A stretch of DNA of 64,000 bases, taken from Priestia megaterium (GTDB lineage Bacteria; Bacillota; Bacilli; Bacillales; Bacillaceae_H). Of this stretch, positions 16,971 through 25,521 are shown piece after piece (position 1 is the stretch's first letter; each line of letters starts with the position of its first letter). The notes under the pieces were generated by a model. The model saw nothing but the letters and a program-made list of their open reading frames with translations. It was not told the DNA's origin and ran no database searches. The translations under genes and the position numbers were made by a program. The stretch lies in assembly GCA_008180335.1 (NCBI GenBank), contig VTEF01000003.1:248001-312000 (forward strand). The letters run 5' to 3'.

Positions 16971-19502
16971 CTAGATTAAAAGCATCTCACGCGGGAAAAC
17001 ATTTTTTTCACATGATGGACAATATGCATATACACCATCCCGAAATGCAACTTCAAGTTCTTTCTGACAATTCCGGCATTGTGCATGGATATATCTTAAA
17101 TATTCTTCAAATAATGCACGAGTAACTCCCCCAGTGTTTCCACAATGATGACAAATCAATCTCACTTTTCCATTCTTTGTTTTTTCGGCTTGCCTTGTAC
17201 TTTGACAATCTGGACAGCGATCCCATGTTAGTAAATATTTCTCAAAAGAATAATGGTATGTGTCCATTTGAATCCATAATTGCTGCTGTTCCGTTACCAC
17301 TTCTTCTTCAAACTCGATATAATTCATCATCTGAGAAGTGATATTTGCTGACTCAATACGTGCAGTAACCAAAGCAGGGCTTTTTCCTGCATCAGGCATA
17401 TTTAGCCACAGTATTTTATCATCAATTATTAAAATCGATAATGGAAAAGAAGATGCAATAATCGTGGCTCCTTTAACCTTAATCTTCGCTGGTTCTTTTG
17501 CCAAAATTGTCACATCGCCACGAAACTCACGAATATATGTCCATACTTCTTGATCTATTCTAGAATACGACGGAATTGAAATAACTAAACGCTTGCTATT
17601 TTTTTGCAAATCAATCTTTAATTGTGTATAGTCTGATGACTTATACCATACAAACTTTGAATGTTGAATCATCTCTTTTAAATATTGAATTGGTTCATAC
17701 ACGCGGTTCTCCGCTTTAAAATACTGTAGTAGTTTATTTAGAGATCGAGAAGCACTAATTGTTTTTGACAAATATGCTTCGTCTCCCACCATGATGAATT
17801 TCCCTCTTGCTCGAGTGACTGCTACATTAACTAGGCGATCAGATGTTTCATTCGTAAGCAATACGCCTGGTCGAGTTTGGGGAGGACTGTCTACTACATC
17901 AAAAATAATCATATCCCGTTCAGAACCTTGAAACTTATGAACGGTAGCCGTTAATATGTTGCCTTCAGGAATAACATCCTTTAGCAGAGCCTTTACTAAA
18001 TTAGCTTGCGCTTTGTAAGGCGTTACGTAGCCTAAAGAAGTTAACCCGCTCCTAAACGCTCGAATTAGTAAACTGCTCGCTAACAAAGCCGAAATAAGAT
18101 TGTAGCGAGAACCTGTCGTTTTATCCTTTAAAGCAAACGCCCCTAACTTCGATGTATTAATAAAAAGAGCAGCTTCGTTAATAAAAGGTTTTAAAGCTGA
18201 CAGCTCTCTTCTCGACTCTACCGAAGGATGATCATACACACGGCCTCCATATATATATTCGTTCGTAAAACTTGAAATATCGGGATGCATTCTTCTTTGT
18301 TTCTTCAAGATAAACAAATGAGGATGCACTTGTCCTTTCTCAACAAGTGTAGAAATACCAACTTGCTCAAACAGATCTCTGTTTAACCATTCCTTTACAT
18401 ATGGACGAGCGGACTGCGAGACGGGAGGCAACTGCTTAAAGTCACCGCATACAATTACTCGCTTCCCTAATGAAGCGGCAAAAGCCACTTGCGGTGTATA
18501 TGCCATGCTAATCTCATCTATAATAACTGCATCGTAGTCTTTTTTATATATTGTACGATCAGTAGACATTTTTGCTAAAGTTGTACCTATTATATACGCT
18601 TTATTCATTACTTCTTGTTCAATTTCGAATAATTCACTTCGTAATTTATTTAGTTTCTTTTTTACTGAGGCTAGCTGATGTGAGCGGGATGGATAGCGGC
18701 TTAAGTAAGCATGTTGCTCTTCCAATTCTTTAGCTGACTTGAGAAGACTTGGGTTATGATGTTCAATGATATCAAAAGTCGATAGATCTTTCGGTAATTG
18801 ACCACCTCTGTTAGAACCATAACGGATTACATCACCTATATTCCACTTTTGTTTTTCCATTATGCATTTGGCTGCTTCTGCCATTAATACATCTACTGCT
18901 GCATTACTATGTGACAGAACAAGCACTCGCTTTCTTTTCCTGTAAAAACTATTTATAATTCGTGCTAAAGTATAGGTTTTTCCTGTTCCGGGAGGCCCCC
19001 AAATATAAGTCGTTTGATTATAATGAGCACGTAAAAGAATTTCATGCAAATCGTTTTTCTTAGTGTATTGAATGTGATTTACTTTTGCTTCACCACTCAT
19101 CAAACGCATGACTCTTATTTTTTTTTGCTGATAATCTTTTAATTCATCTAATCGATCGATTAACGCTTGCAACAATTCCCAAGGTTCATTATATAAGTCA
19201 ATAGATTCAACTTCTGAACCTAAAAAAAGAGATGTTTTTATATAAAGATCTTCTCCTTCAGAAGAAAGAATTTCACCATCTATATTTGTCTCTTGAAAAA
19301 CAAGTCTTACTAGCGAACCTTCTATTAAATAAAGATCGGATGTCATTTGAAAACGATAGATAAATGAATCTTGATCACGCCCCATGTACTCACCATTTAT
19401 TAACAGCTGTCTTTGGCCGCCTTCTGTTTTTAAATGTTCTATTTCAATCGAAAGTGCCCTTATCCACTCTTTTAAATACACAGAAACTGAACGTGATTTC
19501 AT
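16971..19502 (-). CDS. UPF1-like superfamily I helicase with degenerate PLD-like region and zinc ribbons
   Basis: The 843-residue protein has all SF1 (UPF1/DNA2-like) motifs: Walker A IWGPPGTGKTYT (about residue 168), DEISMAY (II), GDFKQLPPV (III), QRRMHPDISSF (IV), TPYKAQANLV, TVHKFQGSERD (V) and NVAVTRARGKF (VI). After about residue 600 comes a region like a phospholipase-D nuclease (YSRIDQEVWTYI; ILIIDDKILWLN), but the HxK positions are not His and Lys, so it is probably not a nuclease. Two zinc ribbons end the protein (CPDC/CHHC and CRNC/CPSC). It probably unwinds RNA or DNA. Similar fusions occur in antiviral systems such as Mokosh, but no partner is present here. The start lacks a strong Shine-Dalgarno. 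Confidence 0.85.
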   Translation of the reverse strand: MKSRSVSVYLKEWIRALSIEIEHLKTEGGQRQLLINGEYMGRDQDSFIYRFQMTSDLYLIEGSLVRLVFQETNIDGEILSSEGEDLYIKTSLFLGSEVESIDLYNEPWELLQALIDRLDELKDYQQKKIRVMRLMSGEAKVNHIQYTKKNDLHEILLRAHYNQTTYIWGPPGTGKTYTLARIINSFYRKRKRVLVLSHSNAAVDVLMAEAAKCIMEKQKWNIGDVIRYGSNRGGQLPKDLSTFDIIEHHNPSLLKSAKELEEQHAYLSRYPSRSHQLASVKKKLNKLRSELFEIEQEVMNKAYIIGTTLAKMSTDRTIYKKDYDAVIIDEISMAYTPQVAFAASLGKRVIVCGDFKQLPPVSQSARPYVKEWLNRDLFEQVGISTLVEKGQVHPHLFILKKQRRMHPDISSFTNEYIYGGRVYDHPSVESRRELSALKPFINEAALFINTSKLGAFALKDKTTGSRYNLISALLASSLLIRAFRSGLTSLGYVTPYKAQANLVKALLKDVIPEGNILTATVHKFQGSERDMIIFDVVDSPPQTRPGVLLTNETSDRLVNVAVTRARGKFIMVGDEAYLSKTISASRSLNKLLQYFKAENRVYEPIQYLKEMIQHSKFVWYKSSDYTQLKIDLQKNSKRLVISIPSYSRIDQEVWTYIREFRGDVTILAKEPAKIKVKGATIIASSFPLSILIIDDKILWLNMPDAGKSPALVTARIESANITSQMMNYIEFEEEVVTEQQQLWIQMDTYHYSFEKYLLTWDRCPDCQSTRQAEKTKNGKVRLICHHCGNTGGVTRALFEEYLRYIHAQCRNCQKELEVAFRDGVYAYCPSCEKNVFPREMLLI

Positions 19503-20092
19503 AAGTCTTGAACTGCTACTGAAAATAAAGACAAACGGGTATTCTTAAAGAAATCGTTATTAGCTTGCCATTTCCTAGACAAGCGCGTAGTTTTTAAACT
19601 CTTAGAAGAATTTTGTCGCTATTTTTCCCCAGGTAGCAGTTTCACCCCCATTTCTTTTTTCTATATTTATATTTTTATAACAAAGAACGTCATTTACAGC
19701 CTGATTGGTTCACGTGTTTTAAGTCTCCCTTGACAACCTTTCTATTCTAACATGCCCAAAGCATTTATGCATTGAAGCGATTTTCTTAATAGTTTGTTAG
19801 GCAGTTTCCTTCTATTTCAAACCAAACCTTAAAACCTGATGATCTCTTTTTTACAAAAGTTTTAACAGCCATTATCGACAAAAAGCGTGCATCTCTGATT
19901 AAATAATTGCCTTTAAACTAAGAATAAAACACTGCAAACTTAGACAAAAACCTTTACTTTTTTGATAAAAATCAAGTAGAAATACCCCATTGTTACAGTT
20001 TTGTAACACATTTTCTATCTTATTGAAACATTTCTGTTACAATAGGCTGTTAGAATTAGAGACAACTATTGGGAATAAAGGAGAAAATTTAG
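19503..20092. other. 590-bp divergent intergenic region
   Basis: It lies between the divergent helicase and LysM/3D genes. The right end contains the WalR-type site at 19991-20007 and a TACAAT hexamer at 20038-20043. I see nothing recognisable in 19503-19980. Confidence 0.5.
19991..20007 (+). promoter_or_regulatory. WalR (YycF) binding site
   Basis: TGTTAC-AGTTT-TGTAAC matches the WalR direct-repeat consensus TGTWAH-N5-TGTWAH exactly. It lies about 30 bases upstream of a possible -10 hexamer TACAAT (20038-20043). The downstream gene is a LysM/3D wall protein like YocH, a known WalR target in B. subtilis. Confidence 0.8.
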
Positions 20093-21052
20093 ATGAAAAA
20101 ACATATTTTGTCAATCGGTGCAACAGCTCTTGTATCTATCGGTGCTGCAGGTGCTGCAGATGCTGCTTCAGCAGATACACATAAAGTCGAATCAGGTGAA
20201 ACACTGTACAGCATTTCCAAAAAGCACAGCGTAACTGTTGAGCAACTAAAACAGTGGAATAATCTTTCGTCCAACACGATTTATACTAATCAAACATTAA
20301 CTTTGACTTCAAAACATGAATCATCTAGTAAGACTCCATCTACCCCGGCGACGAACGGAAATACATATACAGTTCAATCTGGTGATACGCTCTATCGTAT
20401 AGCTAAAAACAACGGTGTAACGGTTGCACAAATTAAAAGTTGGAATAACCTTTCATCCAATGTGATTTATGTCAACCAAACACTAAATGTCAACGGTCAA
20501 GCTGTTCCAACTAAACCAACTGATGAGCAGCAAACATCTGTTCCAACTAACCGGACAACTTATAAAGTTCAACCTGGTGATACATTATGGAGTGTTGCTC
20601 AGCGCCATGGCATTTCTGTCGAGCAAGTTAAACAATGGAACAATCTATCATCTAACACTATTTATATTAACCAGACTCTTAACATTGCTAAAGGAAATTC
20701 TGTACCAGCGTCTACAACGCCTACTCCTTCGGAATCTGTAACAGAACAAAAACCTTCATCATCAAAAGAGCTGACTGTAGTCGCAACTGCATATACAGCT
20801 TTTTGTGCAGGCTGCAGCGGGATTACGAAAACAGGGATTGATTTGCGCACTAACCCAAACCAAAAGGTAATTGCAGTTGATCCGCGTGTCATTCCGCTAG
20901 GATCACGTGTTTACGTTGAAGGATATGGCGAGGCAATCGCTGGAGATATTGGCAGTGCAATTAAAGGAAATCGCATAGATGTGTTTATTCCATCTCAAAG
21001 CGGAGCAATCCAATGGGGACGCAGAACGATTAAAGTCCAAGTATTGAATTAA
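20093..21052 (+). CDS. YocH-like secreted wall hydrolase: three LysM domains plus 3D domain
   Basis: The 319-residue protein has a signal peptide (cleavage likely after AADAASA). Three LysM repeats follow at residues about 28-71, 88-130 and 158-200; each ends with QWNNLSSNTIY or a close variant, so they are recent duplicates. A Ser/Thr/Pro linker leads to a C-terminal 3D domain (about 228-319) with its three aspartates in AVDPRVIPLGS, AGDIGSAIKG and RIDVF. 3D domains act as lytic-transglycosylase-like peptidoglycan hydrolases, and LysM binds the glycan. B. subtilis YocH has two LysM; this has three. AAAGGAG precedes the ATG. The upstream WalR site predicts control by cell-wall homeostasis. 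Confidence 0.92.
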   Translation: MKKHILSIGATALVSIGAAGAADAASADTHKVESGETLYSISKKHSVTVEQLKQWNNLSSNTIYTNQTLTLTSKHESSSKTPSTPATNGNTYTVQSGDTLYRIAKNNGVTVAQIKSWNNLSSNVIYVNQTLNVNGQAVPTKPTDEQQTSVPTNRTTYKVQPGDTLWSVAQRHGISVEQVKQWNNLSSNTIYINQTLNIAKGNSVPASTTPTPSESVTEQKPSSSKELTVVATAYTAFCAGCSGITKTGIDLRTNPNQKVIAVDPRVIPLGSRVYVEGYGEAIAGDIGSAIKGNRIDVFIPSQSGAIQWGRRTIKVQVLN

Positions 21053-21054
21053 TA

Positions 21055-21086
21055 AAAACGGCATCAGAATATTCTGATGCCGTTTT
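21055..21086. terminator. Bidirectional terminator after the LysM/3D gene
   Basis: AAAACGGCATCAGAAT pairs perfectly with its complement ATTCTGATGCCGTTTT with no loop excess. It serves this gene and the convergent FkbM methyltransferase. Confidence 0.85.
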
Positions 21087-21095
21087 ATTCATTTC

Positions 21096-22034
21096 TTACC
21101 CCCTACTTATAGAAAATAACTGATGAACAATTTGATTATTAGATGCAAGAATAAAATCTGTATGAATTTCCTCTTCTTTTAGTATGTACGTAATGTCTGT
21201 ATAAGAGCGATTTGAAATTTCAATAAGGTCATCAAATTGATTGTACATATAGATAACAAAATATTTATTTAAAAACGCAAGAAATTCGTCAAGGTCTTGA
21301 CCTGATTTTTTTATATATTCACTATCAAACTCGATGAATCCAAGCAGTTTTTTACATTGCATTAAACAGTGATTCATTCCTTTTAATACAAATGATTCAT
21401 AGCCTTCTACATCAATTTTAAACAAAAGTGTATCGTCAGAAAGGTCGCGCGTGTGAACAAGAGAATCAATTGTAATGGTTGAAACAGATATAGGTTCAAC
21501 CATATTATGAGTTGGAGCATACGTGCCTGATGATGTACCAGACCAATGTTTATCAATATAAAAAAGCTGATTTTCTTTTTCAACATCTCCTACAAATGCT
21601 TGTACAATTCTTATTTGTTGGGCATTGCTATGATCAACCTGTGATCTTTTAATATAAGGATGTAAATAAGGGTTTGCTTCAATTCCAATAATACAAGTGT
21701 CATTTGGATAACGAGTCGAAAAAATACATTCGCCATAATTTACGCCAATGTCTATAACTAATGAAGGACAAAAATCAGCAACCGCTTTTTTCCAAAATGT
21801 ATGAAGCCTCTTTTGAGTTACACCATCTTTAATAAGAAGAGCTCTTCCCCTATTTTCAGATGGGTTAATATATAGCTTATGCGAGGATGCCAAGTTAATA
21901 ACGTGAGGCAGTTTACGCTCATTTAGTGTTTTAAACTTCATTAACAGCCCCACATTAATTATGAACTTCCATACCTTAGGATTTGTTTCCCACATTTTCA
22001 TAAAAGCCCGTTTTTGTAGCATTGCTTTTGACAA
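21096..22034 (-). CDS. FkbM-family methyltransferase
   Basis: This 312-residue soluble protein has a SAM-binding Rossmann core: LVIDIGVNYGECIF (motif I, about residue 92) and an acidic residue in IGIEANPYL (motif II). The FkbM signature FKIDVEGYESFVLKGM is near residue 205. FkbM enzymes O-methylate sugars or other hydroxyls, often in glycan or natural-product clusters, but no such cluster is adjacent. The substrate is unknown. The start is TTG with AAGGGGG about nine bases before; an ATG four codons later lacks a binding site. Confidence 0.85.
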   Translation of the reverse strand: MSKAMLQKRAFMKMWETNPKVWKFIINVGLLMKFKTLNERKLPHVINLASSHKLYINPSENRGRALLIKDGVTQKRLHTFWKKAVADFCPSLVIDIGVNYGECIFSTRYPNDTCIIGIEANPYLHPYIKRSQVDHSNAQQIRIVQAFVGDVEKENQLFYIDKHWSGTSSGTYAPTHNMVEPISVSTITIDSLVHTRDLSDDTLLFKIDVEGYESFVLKGMNHCLMQCKKLLGFIEFDSEYIKKSGQDLDEFLAFLNKYFVIYMYNQFDDLIEISNRSYTDITYILKEEEIHTDFILASNNQIVHQLFSISRG

Positions 22035-22478
22035 TGTTAATTTCCCCCTTAAAAAGCATAGAACTCACATCAATTTTGAAATGGCTTGCAAAAGTTTAAA
22101 TGCGTAAATATTAATCATTTACGTCTACATGTAATACCTTCACTTCCTCTCACACTGTTTCTGTTTACTATAATAGACGAAAAACAACGCCGATAAGTTG
22201 AGGTTTTATGAATAAATTGTAAAATCTTCTTTTACAAAGTTGATATTTCAAAAATAAAATCTTATTTTTTGTATAAACTGATAAATATTGGAATATTTTA
22301 TTTCAAATAAATTACCTTAAATTCCCTCTTTGATTAGTAGTTTATTTTTCAGCCAAAAGGGAAACTAAATTGTAAGATATTTCTTCTCACTAAATAGAGA
22401 GAAATTTTTTTCTAATAAGGAAAGTGATTGAAACTCCATTTTATCTTTACTCTAAATTAGAATAGCGAGGTTATAGTC
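22035..22478. other. 440-bp AT-rich intergenic region
   Basis: Nothing beyond the ribosome binding sites of the flanking genes is recognisable. A TTGAAA near 22428 with an AT-rich stretch could be a weak promoter for the small membrane protein downstream. Confidence 0.4.
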
Positions 22479-22589
22479 ATGAATATAGGTACTTTATACT
22501 TTCCTACGAGTGTGCTTTTAGTGTTATTGCTTTTACTAGTTGGACTTTTTGTTTATTTTATTCGAAGACGCCGAAGAAAAAGACGTTAA
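22479..22589 (+). CDS. Small single-span membrane protein with Arg-rich tail
   Basis: This 36-residue protein has one hydrophobic helix (residues about 11-28, SVLLVLLLLVGLFVYFI) followed by eight basic residues (RRRRRKRR). That predicts an outside-in topology with the tail in the cytoplasm. GCGAGG lies eight bases before the ATG, and a terminator follows 80 bases downstream. I recognise no family. Gene status is supported by the binding site, clean topology and terminator, not by homology. Confidence 0.5.
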   Translation: MNIGTLYFPTSVLLVLLLLLVGLFVYFIRRRRRKRR

Positions 22590-22670
22590 TAATTCGGTGA
22601 ATAACATGTTTTTCATATACTTATGTATGGAATCAAATTAACTTCTTCCTATAAATCAACATTCGCTCAT

Positions 22671-22698
22671 AAAAAAGAAGCCTCATTGGCTTCTTTTT
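22671..22698. terminator. Bidirectional terminator, small membrane protein and YdjO copy 2
   Basis: AAAAAGAAGCC pairs with GGCTTCTTTTT around a 5-base loop, directly at the stop of the convergent YdjO-like gene. Confidence 0.8.
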
Positions 22699-22699
22699 A

Positions 22700-22909
22700 T
22701 TACTTGCTATAAAATTGATGATCATGTTTAATTTTAGGTAACTCACGTATTTCTTGCACCATTTGATTGCCACACATAGGACAGCTGTAGTCTGGTGTAA
22801 CAAAATCTTCTCTCATCCATCCGTTACATGAATCTGACTGACACGAATAAACCGTTGTGTCTATCATTTGATTTACAGGTTCTTCTATACCTCTTTTCGC
22901 AAAATACAT
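22700..22909 (-). CDS. ydjO: YdjO-type zinc-ribbon protein (copy 2)
   Basis: The 69-residue paralogue of 10475-10678 keeps the same layout: CQSDSCNGWMRED supplies the first cysteines, CPMC the second pair, and the C-terminal IRELPKIKHD resembles the tail of copy 1. Family members are cold-inducible in B. subtilis, with no known activity. I chose ATG at 22909, eight bases after AAGGAG. The in-frame GTG at 22915 is too close to that site. Confidence 0.82.
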   Translation of the reverse strand: MYFAKRGIEEPVNQMIDTTVYSCQSDSCNGWMREDFVTPDYSCPMCGNQMVQEIRELPKIKHDHQFYSK

Positions 22910-22953
22910 GAGCACAGCTCCTTTTTTCTTAGTATATGTAAAAGTTCCATTTT

Positions 22954-23688
22954 TTATTTATACGCAAAATGATTTTTCATTTTTTGCTGTAATTCTTCTT
23001 TATTTTGTTGAAAATGTACATAACGATGGCCATTTGCACCAGAAGGATGAGGAAACCCAATTAAACATTGATTGCTGGTTATCATTCCTTCTCTAATCCA
23101 CAAATGCATTGTGTTCTCGACTGCTTTTCCTAACGGAATAATAAGCGGTCTATCTAAAGGTTGTATATCTGATTTCCATGTTTCATATGAGTATTTTTGT
23201 AAAAATGGCTACTTCCATAAAGGCGGTGAATGACCATTATAGTTTTTCTCATGAAGCATGACTGGATACTTTACTAATGAAACACTATGTATCTGCTTGT
23301 CAACACTCTCGAATAATTCGCTGGCTGTATTTGCAGAAAGATACAAAGGTAGCTGTAATTCATCAAGCATTGAAATTAAGTTTTTTCGCATCGATCCAGC
23401 AAAGCGGCTTTTTTGTTTCACATGTTTTAAAATATCGATATCTTTAAATTCCTCTTTCAGATACTTTTTTGCGTTTCGTATTGCATATTCCATCTGAGAC
23501 CACCCTGGTGTAATACCAACGATTACAACTGCAGCAGCTGAATTTACATACTCATTATGAGGCGAATAATATAGTTTTATATCCTCGTAATAATCTACCA
23601 AGAGTTCGTCTGTCAACAAATCATCTTTTTCATATTGTTCTTTGTCTGGAAGCTGTTTAATTACTTCTTTAAAATAAGACCATTTCAT
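22954..23688 (-). pseudogene. Uracil-DNA-glycosylase-superfamily gene with in-frame TAG
   Basis: The first 159 codons include VVIVGITPGWSQMEYAI, which resembles UDG motif A (GxxPG). At 23209-23211 a TAG follows GHSPPLWK, and the same frame then continues PFLQKYSYETW to GFPHPSGANGHR, the C-terminal UDG-like motif with catalytic His. It ends at a TAA after 244 sense codons. One substitution (for example CAG to TAG) restores a full gene. AAGGAGGG precedes the start. It is divergent from ohrR. A truncated product would lack the second active-site motif. The residual family-level identity is by motif only. Confidence 0.82.
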
Positions 23689-23703
23689 CTTTTTCCCTCC
23701 TTT

Positions 23704-23735
23704 TTGAAACTTTGAAGTTAATTGTGTATAATTAA
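23704..23735 (+). promoter_or_regulatory. ohrR promoter with overlapping operator dyad
   Basis: TTGAAA (23704-23709), 17 bases and TATAAT (23727-23732) form a near-consensus sigma-A promoter. The perfect dyad TTAATT-GTGTAT-AATTAA (23718-23735) covers the -10, as expected for autorepression by OhrR. Confidence 0.75.
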
Positions 23736-23765
23736 ATTAATAACGATTCATTAGAGGTGCCGATT

Positions 23766-24215
23766 ATGGAACAACAATATCAAAACCTAAAACTTGAAAA
23801 TCAATTATGCTTTTCTATTTATGCTACATCTCGTGAAATTACAAAAGTCTACAAACCACTATTAGATACATTAGGTGTCACATATCCTCAGTATTTAGCG
23901 CTATTAGTATTATGGGAACATGAAACACTAAGTGTAAAAAGAATGGGTGAACTTTTGTATTTAGATTCAGGAACATTAACACCGATGTTAAAAAGAATGC
24001 AAGAGCAAGGTCTTGTAATTCGCCAACGGTCAGCAGAGGATGAACGGGTTGTCTTTATTAGCTTAACCGAAAAAGGAAAAAAATTACAGGGTAAAGCATG
24101 TCATATCCCAGAGGAAGTATTTAGCATGACACCAAATTCCCCTGAGCAGCTAAAACAGCTAAAAGTAATGTTGCAAGGCTTGTTAGAAACGATGCACGCT
24201 TATAACAAGAAATAG
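23766..24215 (+). CDS. ohrR: OhrR organic-hydroperoxide-sensing MarR repressor
   Basis: This 149-residue MarR-family repressor carries the reactive cysteine in NQLCFSIY. Starting at the ATG at 23766, that cysteine is residue 15, as in B. subtilis OhrR, which supports this start over the GTG at 23757; AGAGGTG is then the ribosome binding site. The winged-helix motif is SVKRMGELLYLDSGTLTPMLKRMQEQGLV. Oxidation of the cysteine by organic peroxides releases the protein from DNA. It faces ohrA across a shared terminator. A dyad over its own -10 suggests autorepression. Confidence 0.93.
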   Translation: MEQQYQNLKLENQLCFSIYATSREITKVYKPLLDTLGVTYPQYLALLVLWEHETLSVKRMGELLYLDSGTLTPMLKRMQEQGLVIRQRSAEDERVVFISLTEKGKKLQGKACHIPEEVFSMTPNSPEQLKQLKVMLQGLLETMHAYNKK

Positions 24216-24224
24216 ACTACATGC

Positions 24225-24257
24225 AAAAAAAGAGTGCTGTATTACTAGCACTCTTTT
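24225..24257. terminator. Bidirectional terminator between ohrR and ohrA
   Basis: AAAAGAGTGCT pairs with AGCACTCTTTT around an 8-base loop between the convergent genes. Confidence 0.8.
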
Positions 24258-24289
24258 GCTTATATTGAATTAAAAGCTCGAGATCCACT

Positions 24290-24706
24290 TTACTCCACTG
24301 TTGTATTTAATGTAACGGCAATGTTCCCTCTTGTTGCTTTTGAATATGGACAAAATTCATGTGCCGCCTTCACTAGCTTCTCTGCATCTTCTTGAGAAAC
24401 TCCTTTAATGTGAGCATTTAATGTAACGGCTAATTTAAATCCATTATCTTCTGCATCTTTTAATAAACTTACTTCTGCTGTAATTGATGAATCAATCTCA
24501 TGTTTTTGTTTGCGGGCAATTAAATTTAACGCTCCATCAAAGCAAGAGGCATATCCTGCTGCAAATAATTGCTCAGGGTTTGTTCCTTCTTTTTTATTAT
24601 TTGGCGATGGCATAACAAGATTTAAATCAATTAATCCATCATCTGATTTTACCCTACCTTCACGCCCGCCTACTGCTGTAGCTTTTGATGTAAATAATAC
24701 TGACAT
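24290..24706 (-). CDS. ohrA: Organic hydroperoxide resistance peroxidase OhrA
   Basis: The 138-residue OsmC/Ohr-family thiol peroxidase reduces organic hydroperoxides. Its two redox cysteines are in AAGYASCFDGAL (about residue 54) and HEFCPYSKATRGN (about 118). The conserved Arg-containing N-terminal segment and PEQLFAAGYASCF pattern are present. Length is normal. AGGTGATT precedes the ATG. It is convergent with its regulator ohrR. I could not identify a clear OhrR operator before it. Confidence 0.93.
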   Translation of the reverse strand: MSVLFTSKATAVGGREGRVKSDDGLIDLNLVMPSPNNKKEGTNPEQLFAAGYASCFDGALNLIARKQKHEIDSSITAEVSLLKDAEDNGFKLAVTLNAHIKGVSQEDAEKLVKAAHEFCPYSKATRGNIAVTLNTTVE

Positions 24707-24975
24707 ACAATCACCTCATAATCTGATTTTTAAAAGTTGAATTGCATAAAGTAGTTTGCTCTGCTGCTTTCTTGTTTCCCTTTCTATAATGGATGTAAAC
24801 ATGTAGATGTATACTAGCTATTTCGAATTTATTAAAAAAGTGCTTTGAATCTTATTTTTTATTGTCTATGTATCTTCTCACTTATGGTTAAACATAGTAA
24901 AGAAATACAATGTCGAAATAAGATACTCCATCTTTTATCATGAAGATATATTACATATTTCGGAGATTATGAATA

Positions 24976-25036
24976 CAAAAAAATAAACGTGGATGAAACT
25001 CTTTTCTATTGAAACAAGAGCTTCAGTACACGTTTA
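24976..25036 (-). terminator. Large hairpin terminator of the heptapeptide-repeat gene
   Basis: ATAAACGTG...CACGTTTAT outer arms enclose GAAACTCTT...AAGAGCTTC inner arms. On the minus strand the stem is followed by eight T. It lies 25 bases after the repeat gene's stop. Confidence 0.7.
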
Positions 25037-25060
25037 TCCCTATCACTTCGTGACCAATTT

Positions 25061-25381
25061 CTATTTCTTTTCTTTGAGTTTGTTTTTGCCTCTTTTGCTA
25101 GCAACTTGGCCTTCTTGGTTTGCATTTTGTCCACCTTTTTTAGCGATTTGTCCACCTTGGTTTGCGTTTTGCCCGCCTTTTTCTGTAATTTGTCCACCTT
25201 GGCTGGCAATATTATTATTTTTGTAAATATAAATATTAAAAATAACGCATTCTTTTGAGTCTTTCTCTGTGTCGCATTTTTTATTAGTTTTTTTATCTTT
25301 CTTGCAAGGAAATGAATCGTCTATATAATACATGTTATCTTCATCACTGTAATGTAAATAATATTTCTTTATTTTAATCAC
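25061..25381 (-). CDS. Lys-rich protein with heptapeptide xxxxGGQ repeats
   Basis: The ~106-residue protein has a Tyr/Lys/Asp-rich N-terminal part (residues 1-55, with two Cys). A tract of seven-residue repeats follows (about 58-100: IASQGGQ, ITEKGGQ, NANQGGQ, IAKKGGQ, NANQEGQ, VASKRGK) and a Lys-rich tail. The repeats recall the KGG pattern of stress hydrophilins such as GsiB, but the spacing differs. AAAGGAG sits almost on the GTG start, so the true start is uncertain; the next ATG is at 25333. The terminator downstream supports transcription of this strand. I do not recognise a family. Confidence 0.55.
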   Translation of the reverse strand: MIKIKKYYLHYSDEDNMYYIDDSFPCKKDKKTNKKCDTEKDSKECVIFNIYIYKNNNIASQGGQITEKGGQNANQGGQIAKKGGQNANQEGQVASKRGKNKLKEKK

Positions 25382-25521
25382 TCCTTTCTTTCATTTTCAA
25401 TATATGTTATTCAATAACTTAAAAAGTGCTTGTACAATATGGAAATTTTTTTATAACAACCCATTTTTGACCGTTTAACAGTTTTCTAATTTATAAAAAG
25501 AAGTGAGTTTTCTCCTCACTT

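Noticed and set aside
16971-19502. Antiphage Mokosh-type system
   Set aside because: Shares a helicase with a PLD-like tail, but PLD catalytic residues are missing and no partner gene is adjacent; the label would be unsupported.
24707-24860. OhrR operator before ohrA
   Set aside because: Only a partial TGCAATT-like half-site was seen; no dyad comparable to that before ohrR.
25006-25209. 67-codon Lys-rich minus-strand frame
   Set aside because: It is another frame of the 21-bp DNA repeats in the 25061-25381 gene, without a binding site.
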